The position numbers and the translations under genes were made by a program. Below are positions 6,784 through 14,888 of a DNA stretch of 20,660 nt, piece by piece. Every line of letters begins with the position of its first letter. Position 1 is the stretch's first letter. Location: positions 1 through 20,660 of the forward strand of contig JAVBKA010000070.1 in NCBI GenBank assembly GCA_031546715.1, in the 5' to 3' direction. The stretch comes from JAVBKA01 sp031546715 (GTDB taxonomy: Bacteria > Bacillota > Clostridia > Oscillospirales > UBA929). Under the pieces are notes generated by a model. That model was not told the DNA's origin and searched no databases. It saw only the letters and a program-made list of their open reading frames with translations.

Positions 6784-9700
6784 TTGAAAAAATTAATACG
6801 CTTTTTTGCCATGTGGTTTACTGTTTTGCTGTTGTTTAATCTAATCTCAATTCCCGCATTCGCAACAGATTCAGCCGCTAAGGTGCTGCGGTTTTCCATA
6901 TCAAACGAATCTCCGATATACACTGAGCGCATTCTGTTTCAGGCGGCAAAACGAATTGGCTATACTGCGACCTTCGACGTATCAGGCATGACCACCGCCA
7001 CAGGTCTTGCAAATTCAGGTGAAAAAGACGGGCTTGCCGAGCAGTTTTCAAGTATTTCTGAAAAGTACCCAAATCTGGTAAGGGTGGATTCGGTAATTAA
7101 CGGTATTTCCTTTGCCGCATACACGTATTATGATACAAAGCTGGTTATTAGTACCTGGGAGGACTTTTCAGGATTAAAGGTTGGCTCAGTGTACGAAAAG
7201 CTTTACGTTGACAGTCATTTGCCCAAGGACGCTATTTCAGTAAAAAAAGGCAATTTTTCCGCCCTTATTCAGGCACTGAAAAATCGTGAATGCGAAGTCA
7301 TTGTAATGAGTAATAACATGTATGACAATACAAATCACGAAAACATAGGCTTAAAAAATATTGGTATCATAGAAGCAGACGATTCGTATCCTTTTTTGCA
7401 TTCTAAGAATGCCGCGCTTGTCCCTCTGCTTAAGAAGGCGATGGACACTATGAAGGCTGACGGAACTATTGACAAAATTATTAATAATCAATTTTTTCTT
7501 AGCGGGGAGATGGACGTTCTTCTGCTTAGCTCATACTCCACTGAATCACTTTTAGAAAGAGAAGAAGTGACAGGCATAACCTCGGTTTTGAATACAAAAA
7601 GAGACGTTAACGCTCACGTTTTTTCCCTTAATTCCCGCCGTATTATAGACGACGCTAGCAGAGATGCGGTTGCGCAGAAGTCCTTGCGGGCATCCTTGCT
7701 GACCATTGACTTTGACGCCGTCATTGTTACGGACAATGTGGCTTTGGACTTTATTAACCGATATCATTATATTCTTTTTCCGGGAAAGCCTGTAGTGTTC
7801 TGCGGCGTCCAAGGATACAATGATGATATGGTTACCACAATTCCCAAAAACCTACTGGCAGGCGTCACCGAAGAGGTTTCCGCTTTGGAAACTGTGAAGG
7901 TCATACTTGAGCTGAAACCTGAAATTAAGGTAATTTTTGTCATAAATGATTACAGCTATTCTGGACAGCTTACCAAAAATATTATTGCTTCACAGCTTGA
8001 GGAGCTGAAGGATAGAGTAAACGTAGTTTATAATGAAAATGTGTCCCACTCTGAGCTTAACGGTATTCTCACAAAGCTGCCTGAAAACTCCGCAATTCTT
8101 ATGGGAACGTATTATCTTGACAGCAATAATGTCTATTTAGCGCAGGATATGCTGCAGGACGACATTTTTACCGATGTAAAATTTCCTGTTTTCGGGCTGT
8201 TTGCAGGAAGTGTTAGTGACATTTTCAATCAGGTTGGCGGAAAGTATTCAGTACCCATAGGGCAGGGTCGGGAAGCGGGCAGAATAGCTTCGCAAATTTT
8301 AACAGGTATACCTCCCAGCTCCCTTGGAATTAAAAAGGGTTTTCCCGAGAACCAGTGGATTTTTGACCAGTACTTGATTAACAAGTTTTCTATAGCAAAA
8401 AACTTTCTCCCCTTTGGCAGCATTATTGTAAACGACAATCTTCCCTTGATTGAGCTGAGTGCCCAGTCCTTTACCATAATATTGGGTGTTTGCATAATAC
8501 TTTTAGCGGCAATTGTTATGCTGGTATTTTTAACGGTCAATATAAGAAGGCAAAACCGTAAGAACAAGCTACACCTAGAGGAGCTAGAACGCGTCAGGGA
8601 AGAACAGCTAAATGCTCAAAAGGAGCTTGAACGGGCGCAATTTGAGTTAGGCAAGGTAATCGAGCTTGCGCCAGTGCCAATATTTATTATTTCGCCTGAG
8701 AATTTTAAAGTAGTTTTCGCAAACAAGGCCACGGCTCTTTTTTATGACCTTGATTCAGTTGAAAACCTATTGAATATGAGCCTTGATAAATTAAACGACG
8801 AATACCAACCCGACGGCAGACGGTCGGCGGATGTTCGCAGAATGGGCTTTGAAAAGGCCATGTCCTCTTACGAGCCGTACTCATGGGAGTTTCATTACAG
8901 AACACCAAAAAACCGTGAGCTGACGGCTGTTATCACCGCAAACCACATTACCTATAACGGTAAGCCCTGCCTCGTTGCCACTATGATTGACGCTACCTTG
9001 GAGCATGAGCGCACACAAATGCTTATTAATGCCGCCGAGCGGGAAAAGGAAGCCAATCAGCTAAAAAGCCGCTTCTTAGCAAATATGAGCCATGAAATCC
9101 GTACCCCAATGAATGCGATTATCGGCTTATCAGAACTTGCGCTAAAGCGTTTCCCCGAGCCTGCCGTCCGTGATACCTTTGACAAGATTAACCGCTCCTC
9201 AAGCTATCTACTAGCAATTGTCAACGATATTCTGGATTTCTCCAAAATCGAAGCTGAAAAGCTGGACATTACTCTAAGCGATTTTGATTTAGAGGAAACT
9301 ATTTCCAATGCAATGCTTATCGGCAAGGAAAAAATCGGTGAGAAAAACATTGAGCTTAAGCTCAGCGTCAAACCGGGGACACCCTTTCACGTTGTGGGCG
9401 ATAAGTCCCGCATATGGCAGGTGCTTAAAAATATTCTTGACAATGCCGCCAAATACACAACAAGAGGCAACATTACCTTAGAGGTTGACGCTAAGCAGAC
9501 CAAGGACGAAAACGTATTTTTCTACATTTTTAAGGTTACAGATACAGGCATCGGAATGAACCCTGAACAGCTCGAGCGGTTATATGTACCCTTTCAGCAG
9601 TTTAATAATGAAGCCTCTACCTTGGGTACAGGCACGGGTCTTGGAATGTCAATAACTAAAAATCTCGTGGGATTGCTTGGCGGTGATATTTCTGTTTCAA

Positions 9701-10674
9701 GTAAAATGAACGTCGGAACAATTTTTACGGTGACATTACCCTTGGAAAAATCTAAAAAAGAGATTATGCCGTCATCCGAGGGAAGCGTTATTGAAATGGC
9801 AAAGGTATTTCCAAAGGCAAAGGTTCTGCTTTGCGACGACAACAAGCTCAACTGCGAAGTTGCGTCAGGCATATTTGAGTTCTTTGAAATATCCCCAATT
9901 GTGACGTATAACGGTCGGGAAGCTCTTGATTATCTTGATAAGCAAGAATTTGACATTGTTTTTATGGACATTCTTATGCCCGTTATGGACGGACACGAAG
10001 CCGCAAGAGCAATCAGAGCAAGCGATAAACCATATTCAGATGTGCCGATTATAGCTATGACCGCCCATGTTATGCAGGAGGAAGTCTTACAGTGCAAGCA
10101 GGACGGCATGAACGACCATATCGGAAAGCCCATCAACGCATCGAAAATTTACAGTGTTCTTGAGCACTATTTACCCACAGCACTTCACGAGGTAAGCAAG
10201 AGTTATTCAAGCGTCATCACTCCGAACCCAACTCTCGAGGCTGACAATATAATAAAAAGTGAGGAAGTGAATAAACACATGTCATCATCGGACACAGAAA
10301 TTATAAATGCTCCCACCGCACAAAAACAATATGACCATTCCGCACTAGTTAATCTTGATGAAGGTATCAACCGTTTTATGGGAAAGAAACCACGGTACTA
10401 TTCTTCACTCAAAAAATTCTTAACCTCCCTTGAAACTCCGTTTCTTCCCTTTGAAAACGCTGTGAACCCTGAAACCAGAAAGCAATTTCACAATGAGCTG
10501 CACTCTCTTAAGGGCGTTGCGGGAAATCTTAGCGTAACTGCGGTGTATCAAGCGGCGGTGAGCCTTGAGAAAACCGTACTGGCTGACGCCCCAAGTCTTG
10601 AGCTGTACAATGCTCTTATTGATGTTATACTTGCTACTAAGAGTTATATATCCGAGCTAAATTACGAAGAGTAG
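6784..10674 (+). CDS. Hybrid sensor histidine kinase with two fused solute-binding sensor domains
   Basis: A 1296 aa membrane signalling protein. Order: signal peptide (about 1-28); a type II periplasmic-binding domain like the amino-acid family SBP_bac_3 (about 29-240); a second, type I-like binding domain resembling the ABC_sub_bind/TrpX family (about 243-545); one transmembrane helix (563-587); a coiled coil; a PAS domain (about 620-735); HisKA with HEIRTP, His770; HATPase with N-box Asn887, DTGIGM (920-925) and GTGTGLGM (948-955); a receiver with Asp1018/Asp1019, phospho-acceptor Asp1062 and Lys1115; and a C-terminal HPt domain with His1240 in HSLKG. All phosphorelay residues are present, so it should pass phosphate His-Asp-His to a separate response regulator; none is encoded here. 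The TTG start is set by GGGAG 8 bases upstream and by the signal peptide. It ends 93 bases before argG; an arginine- or amino-acid-sensing role is only suggested by that position. Confidence 0.93.
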   Translation: MKKLIRFFAMWFTVLLLFNLISIPAFATDSAAKVLRFSISNESPIYTERILFQAAKRIGYTATFDVSGMTTATGLANSGEKDGLAEQFSSISEKYPNLVRVDSVINGISFAAYTYYDTKLVISTWEDFSGLKVGSVYEKLYVDSHLPKDAISVKKGNFSALIQALKNRECEVIVMSNNMYDNTNHENIGLKNIGIIEADDSYPFLHSKNAALVPLLKKAMDTMKADGTIDKIINNQFFLSGEMDVLLLSSYSTESLLEREEVTGITSVLNTKRDVNAHVFSLNSRRIIDDASRDAVAQKSLRASLLTIDFDAVIVTDNVALDFINRYHYILFPGKPVVFCGVQGYNDDMVTTIPKNLLAGVTEEVSALETVKVILELKPEIKVIFVINDYSYSGQLTKNIIASQLEELKDRVNVVYNENVSHSELNGILTKLPENSAILMGTYYLDSNNVYLAQDMLQDDIFTDVKFPVFGLFAGSVSDIFNQVGGKYSVPIGQGREAGRIASQILTGIPPSSLGIKKGFPENQWIFDQYLINKFSIAKNFLPFGSIIVNDNLPLIELSAQSFTIILGVCIILLAAIVMLVFLTVNIRRQNRKNKLHLEELERVREEQLNAQKELERAQFELGKVIELAPVPIFIISPENFKVVFANKATALFYDLDSVENLLNMSLDKLNDEYQPDGRRSADVRRMGFEKAMSSYEPYSWEFHYRTPKNRELTAVITANHITYNGKPCLVATMIDATLEHERTQMLINAAEREKEANQLKSRFLANMSHEIRTPMNAIIGLSELALKRFPEPAVRDTFDKINRSSSYLLAIVNDILDFSKIEAEKLDITLSDFDLEETISNAMLIGKEKIGEKNIELKLSVKPGTPFHVVGDKSRIWQVLKNILDNAAKYTTRGNITLEVDAKQTKDENVFFYIFKVTDTGIGMNPEQLERLYVPFQQFNNEASTLGTGTGLGMSITKNLVGLLGGDISVSSKMNVGTIFTVTLPLEKSKKEIMPSSEGSVIEMAKVFPKAKVLLCDDNKLNCEVASGIFEFFEISPIVTYNGREALDYLDKQEFDIVFMDILMPVMDGHEAARAIRASDKPYSDVPIIAMTAHVMQEEVLQCKQDGMNDHIGKPINASKIYSVLEHYLPTALHEVSKSYSSVITPNPTLEADNIIKSEEVNKHMSSSDTEIINAPTAQKQYDHSALVNLDEGINRFMGKKPRYYSSLKKFLTSLETPFLPFENAVNPETRKQFHNELHSLKGVAGNLSVTAVYQAAVSLEKTVLADAPSLELYNALIDVILATKSYISELNYEE

Positions 10675-10693
10675 AATAATTTTTTGCATTTGG

Positions 10694-10735
10694 CTATTGC
10701 ATAATTATAAAGCTTATGTTATATTTATGCAATAG
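10694..10735. promoter_or_regulatory. Paired inverted operator, ARG-box-like, before argG
   Basis: CTATTGCATAATTATAA (10694-10710) and the reverse complement of 10719-10735 (CTATTGCATAAATATAA) differ at one base of 17, so they form a near-perfect inverted repeat. Framed as 18-bp boxes (10696-10713 and 10716-10733) they are 2 bp apart, which is the layout known for hexameric ArgR/AhrC operators. Against the ARG-box core TGAATwwwwATTCA they score about 7 and 6 of the 10 fixed positions, with the better half-sites (TGCAT) facing outward. Binding would cover the predicted argG promoter. That ArgR is the binder is inference. Confidence 0.55.
10698..10725 (+). promoter_or_regulatory. Probable promoter of the arginine operon
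   Basis: TTGCAT (10698-10703), a 16-base spacer, then TATATT (10720-10725), with a start near 10732. It lies wholly inside the inverted operator. A perfect TATAAT at 10743-10748 is less likely, because transcription from it would begin at the Shine-Dalgarno (10754-10760) and no -35 fits. Confidence 0.4.
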
Positions 10736-10767
10736 TCTTATGTATAATCAGAAAGAGGGATTGCTTC

Positions 10768-11973
10768 ATGAAAACAGTTAAAAAGGCAGTGCTTGCGTAC
10801 TCAGGAGGGCTTGACACCTCCATTATTATCCCATGGCTTAAGGAAAACTACGACTGTGAGGTCATTGCCGTTGCCGCTGACGTTGGTCAAGGCAAAGAGC
10901 TTGACGGACTTATTGAAAAAGCCATAAAAACTGGCGCATCTAAGTGCTTTGTTGAGGATTTGACCGAGGAATTCGTTGACGATTACATATTCCCAACCCT
11001 AAAGGCAGGCGCAGTTTATGAGGGCGAATACTTGCTTGGAACATCCTTTGCCCGTCCTGTTATAGCAAAGCGCATTGTTGAAATAGCTCTCCGCGAAGGA
11101 GCAGACGCCATAGTCCACGGCTGCACAGGCAAGGGTAACGACCAAGTGCGCTTTGAGCTTGCAATTAAAGCATTTGCACCACATATGACCATAATAGCCC
11201 CTTGGCGCGAGTGGGACTTAAAGAGCCGTGATGATGAAATCGATTATGCAGAAGCACGAAACATTCCGCTGAGTATAAATCGCGAAACAAATTACTCCAA
11301 GGATATGAATATTTGGCATCTTTCCCATGAAGGACTGGACTTGGAAGACCCAGCAAACGCTCCTATGTATGACAAAATTCTGGAGCTTGGCGTATCCCCC
11401 GAAAAAGCTCCCGACGTTGCCGAGACAGTCACAATCGGCTTTGAAAAGGGCGTACCAGTTTCGATTAACGGCGTTAAAACAAGTAGCGTGGAATTGCTGA
11501 CTAAGCTCAACACCTTGGGCGGCAAGCACGGTATCGGTTTGGTGGATATGGTGGAGAACCGTCTGGTGGGAATGAAATCCCGCGGCGTGTACGAAACCCC
11601 CGGTGGCGCAATTTTGTACAAGGCTCATAGTATGCTGGAGCAGCTCACTCTTGACCGTGACACACAGCACATGAAGGCTCAACTTGCCATCCGTTTTTCC
11701 GAGCTTGTGTATAACGGACAATGGTTTACCCCTTTACGGGAAGCCCTGTCCGCCTTTGTGGACAAAACTCAGGAAACCTGCACAGGAGAAGTCAGCCTAA
11801 AGCTATACAAGGGCAACCTCATCGGCAATGGTATGAAATCTCCGAACTCGCTGTATGATGTTGAGCTTGCATCCTTCGGCGAAAGCACGTATAATCAGAA
11901 GGACTCAGAAGGCTTTATAAACCTCTTCGGGCTGCCGATTACCGTGGGCGCACTTAAGAAACTGCAAAAATAA
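10768..11973 (+). CDS. argG: Argininosuccinate synthase
   Basis: Joins citrulline and aspartate at the cost of ATP (to AMP and pyrophosphate) to give argininosuccinate, the seventh step from glutamate to arginine. The 401 aa equal the usual length. The ATP pyrophosphatase loop AYSGGLDTS (about 9-17) is at the N terminus, followed by family blocks DVGQG, GTSFARPVIAK, HGCTGKGNDQVRFE and APWREW. The ATG is preceded by AGAGGGA (10754-10760). It is the first gene of the arginine operon and directly follows the ARG-box-like operator. The acetate-transporter gene begins 23 bases after its stop. Confidence 0.98.
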   Translation: MKTVKKAVLAYSGGLDTSIIIPWLKENYDCEVIAVAADVGQGKELDGLIEKAIKTGASKCFVEDLTEEFVDDYIFPTLKAGAVYEGEYLLGTSFARPVIAKRIVEIALREGADAIVHGCTGKGNDQVRFELAIKAFAPHMTIIAPWREWDLKSRDDEIDYAEARNIPLSINRETNYSKDMNIWHLSHEGLDLEDPANAPMYDKILELGVSPEKAPDVAETVTIGFEKGVPVSINGVKTSSVELLTKLNTLGGKHGIGLVDMVENRLVGMKSRGVYETPGGAILYKAHSMLEQLTLDRDTQHMKAQLAIRFSELVYNGQWFTPLREALSAFVDKTQETCTGEVSLKLYKGNLIGNGMKSPNSLYDVELASFGESTYNQKDSEGFINLFGLPITVGALKKLQK

Positions 11974-11996
11974 TAAAATTGATGGGTGATTTAAAA

Positions 11997-12566
11997 GTGA
12001 GTAATGCTAAAGAATCAATAGTCGCAAATCCAGCACCGCTAGGACTTTTAGGATTCGGAATGACAACAGTTATGCTAAACCTCCACAATGCGGATATTAT
12101 TCCGCTTTCAATCATGATTGTCGCAATGGGCTTTGCCTTAGGCGGAGCGGCTCAAATTATTGCGGGCATTATGGAATTTATGAAGGGCAACACCTTCGGC
12201 GCAACCGCCTTTACAGCCTACGGCTTCTTCTGGTGGTCACTAATCGTTATCTGGGGCAATCCGCTGAAGGATGGCGGCATGGCATCGGCAGATAAGCAGT
12301 CCATGGGCTTTTACTTGGCAATTTGGGGCGTTTTCACTTTGTTTATGTTCATCGGAACCCTTAAGCATAACCGTGCCTCTCAGGTTGTCTTTGGAACGCT
12401 GACCCTTTTATTCTTTTTACTTGCCATCGGCGACTTTACAGGAAACGAAACCATTACCCATGTCGCAGGTTGGGTAGGTCTATTTTGCGGCGCATCCGCG
12501 ATTTACAATTCTATGGGACAAATACTCAATCACGAGTTTAAAAAGACTGTGCTGCCGCTAGGTTAA
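11997..12566 (+). CDS. satP: Acetate uptake transporter, GPR1/FUN34/YaaH (SatP) family
   Basis: A 189 aa inner-membrane protein with about six transmembrane helices and the family signature NPAPLGL at residues 11-17, followed by GFGMTT. Characterised members carry acetate or succinate with protons, or act as channels. The frame is open from a TTG/ATG pair at 11979/11982. I prefer the GTG at 11997, because GGTGAT, a close complement of the 16S tail, ends 6 bases before it while nothing suitable precedes the ATG. It sits between argG and argH. Arginine synthesis by acetyl recycling does not need acetate uptake, so the link may be supply of acetyl units for the first acetylglutamate, or chance. 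The gene symbol follows the E. coli family member and is not proof of orthology. A long hairpin begins in its last codons. Confidence 0.88.
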   Translation: MSNAKESIVANPAPLGLLGFGMTTVMLNLHNADIIPLSIMIVAMGFALGGAAQIIAGIMEFMKGNTFGATAFTAYGFFWWSLIVIWGNPLKDGGMASADKQSMGFYLAIWGVFTLFMFIGTLKHNRASQVVFGTLTLLFFLLAIGDFTGNETITHVAGWVGLFCGASAIYNSMGQILNHEFKKTVLPLG

Positions 12567-12587
12567 TGCGTATGCATTTACCTAGCG
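12556..12587 (+). repeat. Long hairpin over the satP stop codon, before argH
   Basis: CGCTAGGTTAATGC (12556-12569), loop GTAT, GCATTTACCTAGCG (12574-12587). The stem has 13 pairs and one T:T mismatch at 12564/12579. It covers the satP TAA (12564-12566) and ends 13 bases before the argH Shine-Dalgarno (12601-12605). No T-run follows on either strand, so it is not a normal intrinsic terminator. An mRNA-stability or processing structure between two operon segments is plausible. Confidence 0.7.
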
Positions 12588-12611
12588 CAAGATACAGCAA
12601 AGGAGAACTGC

Positions 12612-14000
12612 ATGAAGCTCTGGTCAGGTCGCTTTTCCAAGGAAACTGACGAAGCTGTCAACGATTTTAACAGCTCCATCCATTTTGACAGCCGCATGTT
12701 TTCAGAGGACATTAAAGGCAGCATAGCACATGCCTCAATGCTTGGTGCCGTCGGTATTATTGACACCGCCGAGGCTGAAAAAATCGTTGCCTGTCTGGAA
12801 GTTCTGCTTGAGGACATTAAAGCAGGGACAGTGCAGTTTTCAAGCTCTGCCGAGGATATCCACATGAACGTGGAAACTCTTTTGACCCAACGTCTTGGCG
12901 AAACGGGAAAACGACTGCACACCGCCCGAAGCCGCAACGACCAAGTGGCGTTGGACTTTAGAATGTACACAAAGAACAGTATAATAAGCATCCGGACGGA
13001 TATCGCCCGCTTTGTGGATGTTCTGGCGGATTTAGCCGAAGAGCATTTGCATACCATAATGCCTGGGTACACCCACTTACAGCGGGCGCAGCCCATTACT
13101 CTGGGACATCACTTGTGCGCATGGTCATGTATGCTTTTAAGAGATATCTCAAGACTGTCGGACTGTCTTAAGCGTATGGACGAAATGCCGCTAGGCTCAG
13201 GGGCATTAGCGGGTACAACCTTTCCCATTGATAGAGACGCTGTCCGAAAAGACCTAGGGTTTGCAAGGCTTACCCAAAACAGTCTGGACGCTGTGGCAGA
13301 CCGTGACTTCGCCGTGGAGCTTTTGTCCTGCCTGTCCTTACATATGGCGCACCTCTCCCGAATGTCTGAGGAGATTATTCTATGGACGACTGCAGAGTTT
13401 GGCTTTGCGGAGCTTGACGACGCTTACAGCACAGGCTCCTCAATTATGCCGCAAAAGAAAAACCCCGACGTAGCTGAGCTTGTGCGAGGGAAAACAGGGC
13501 GTGTTTACGGCGACCTGACCGCTCTGCTCACCGTTATAAAGGGTCTCCCCCTTGCCTATAACAAGGACTTGCAGGAGGACAAGGAAGCGTTGTTTGACGC
13601 TGTGGATACCGTGAAGCTGTGCCTTTCCGTTATGCCGAACATGATTAAGACACTGACCTTTAAGCCTGCCGTTATGCGAGACGCCGCCTCCAAGGGCTTT
13701 CTCAACGCCACTGACCTTGCGGATTATCTCGTCAGAAAATCCATGCCCTTCCGTGAGGCATATACCGTTTCTGGTAAGCTCGTCCGACTGTGCATTGAAA
13801 CAGGCTATACCTTGGAAACACTGCCACTGGAAGTTTATCAGCTTCATTGTGAGTTGTTTACCAAGGATGTCTACGAAGCAATTTCCCTTGAAACCTGCGT
13901 TAATGAGCGAAAAAGCATAGGAGGACCTTCTCCTGAGCGTGTTTTAGAACAAATTGCATATATCCGAAGGGAGAAAACACTTCTTGAAAATATTTATTGA
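12612..14000 (+). CDS. argH: Argininosuccinate lyase
   Basis: Splits argininosuccinate into arginine and fumarate, the last step of arginine synthesis. The 462 aa are full length for the fumarase/aspartase superfamily. Visible are the start MKLWSGRFSKETD, the STGSSIMPQKKN signature loop, with Ser277 in the position of the catalytic serine, and HTARSRNDQVALD (the first conserved block). AGGAG stands 7 bases before the ATG. The 3' end overlaps the argC start by 17 bases. It is separated from argG by the transporter gene rather than adjacent as in many genomes. Confidence 0.98.
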   Translation: MKLWSGRFSKETDEAVNDFNSSIHFDSRMFSEDIKGSIAHASMLGAVGIIDTAEAEKIVACLEVLLEDIKAGTVQFSSSAEDIHMNVETLLTQRLGETGKRLHTARSRNDQVALDFRMYTKNSIISIRTDIARFVDVLADLAEEHLHTIMPGYTHLQRAQPITLGHHLCAWSCMLLRDISRLSDCLKRMDEMPLGSGALAGTTFPIDRDAVRKDLGFARLTQNSLDAVADRDFAVELLSCLSLHMAHLSRMSEEIILWTTAEFGFAELDDAYSTGSSIMPQKKNPDVAELVRGKTGRVYGDLTALLTVIKGLPLAYNKDLQEDKEALFDAVDTVKLCLSVMPNMIKTLTFKPAVMRDAASKGFLNATDLADYLVRKSMPFREAYTVSGKLVRLCIETGYTLETLPLEVYQLHCELFTKDVYEAISLETCVNERKSIGGPSPERVLEQIAYIRREKTLLENIY

Positions 14001-14874
14001 CGGCCGTGAAGGCACGACAGGTCTTGAGCTTGAGGAACGGCTGTCAAGGCTGCCCTCGACGGAGCTTCTTGATATAGCCCCCGAGTTTCGTAAGGACGCT
14101 GACGCACGAAGGGCGATGTACGCCAAAGCTGACGCTGTGTTTTTATGTCTGCCTGATGTCGCCGCAAAAGAAGCCGTCACCATGGCGGAGGACTTGGACG
14201 TTGTTATAATCGACGCCTCCACCGCTCACAGAACCTCCCCAGACTGGGCGTACGGCTTTCCGGAGCTTTCCGAAGCTCACGAACAAGCCGTCAAAACCTC
14301 CAACAGAATTGCAGTCCCAGGCTGTTACCCCACGGGGTTTTGCGCCTTGGTGTACCCGCTGAGAATGAGCGGAATGATTGGTAAATCAGAGGTTCTCACC
14401 TGTAACGCCTTAAGCGGCTACAGCGGCGGCGGCAAAACCATGATTGCAAGATATGAGTGCGTTGACGCTCCAACGGATGCAAGACCCTACGGCTATTCGC
14501 TAAAGCATAAGCATGTGCCGGAAATGACAGCGGTGTGTCAACTGGATAATCCGCCCATATTTCAGCCCTGCGTTATCCCGGTGAGACAGGGGATGCTTGT
14601 AAATGTGCCTCTCGCGCTTAATTCGGAGAAATGCTGGGATATATTATCAAATTGGTATAAAAATGCTGAAAACGTCCGCGTAATGCCCTATGGCGGTGAA
14701 AGCTCCCTCGACCTTGGCGCACTTCCCATGTGCGGCTTGGCAGGGACAGACCTGCTAGAGCTTTTCGTTTTCGGCAGCGAAACTCAAACCTTACTCACTG
14801 CACGGCTTGACAACCTAGGTAAAGGCGCATCAGGCGCGGCAGTTCAAAACTTAAAGCTTAGATTCGGATTATAA
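13984..14874 (+). CDS. argC: N-acetyl-gamma-glutamyl-phosphate reductase, short (type 2) form
   Basis: Reduces N-acetylglutamyl phosphate to the semialdehyde with NADPH, the third step. The protein is 296 aa, whereas the common ArgC is about 340. The N terminus MKIFIDGREGTTGLE and the overall length match the second ArgC family (TIGR01851-like). The catalytic cysteine is Cys114 in VPGCYPTGF; KHKHVPEM with His175/His177 holds the general base. The reading frame is open from a TTG at 13954, but I choose the TTG at 13984 because GGGAG (13969-13973) sits 10 bases before it and the protein then starts at the conserved strand. It overlaps the end of argH by 17 bases, and AGGAGG for argJ begins two bases after its stop. 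Confidence 0.94.
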   Translation: MKIFIDGREGTTGLELEERLSRLPSTELLDIAPEFRKDADARRAMYAKADAVFLCLPDVAAKEAVTMAEDLDVVIIDASTAHRTSPDWAYGFPELSEAHEQAVKTSNRIAVPGCYPTGFCALVYPLRMSGMIGKSEVLTCNALSGYSGGGKTMIARYECVDAPTDARPYGYSLKHKHVPEMTAVCQLDNPPIFQPCVIPVRQGMLVNVPLALNSEKCWDILSNWYKNAENVRVMPYGGESSLDLGALPMCGLAGTDLLELFVFGSETQTLLTARLDNLGKGASGAAVQNLKLRFGL

Positions 14875-14888
14875 TAGGAGGCTAATAT

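Noticed and set aside
10675..10767. Terminator or T-box leader between the kinase and argG
   Set aside because: The inverted repeat has no T-run after it, is mostly A/T, and the 93 bases are too short for a T-box; an operator explains it better.
11218..11721. 167-codon frame on the minus strand inside argG
   Set aside because: Shadow of argG; His/Cys-rich translation unlike a real protein and no family resemblance.
11979..11996. TTG 11979 or ATG 11982 as the start of the acetate transporter
   Set aside because: No ribosome site precedes them, whereas GGTGAT is well placed for GTG 11997 and the protein then begins close to the conserved NPAPLGL motif.
12578..13096. 172-codon frame on the minus strand inside argH
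   Set aside because: It is antisense to a clear full-length argH, has low-complexity Ser/Arg-rich translation, and shows no ribosome site or known family.
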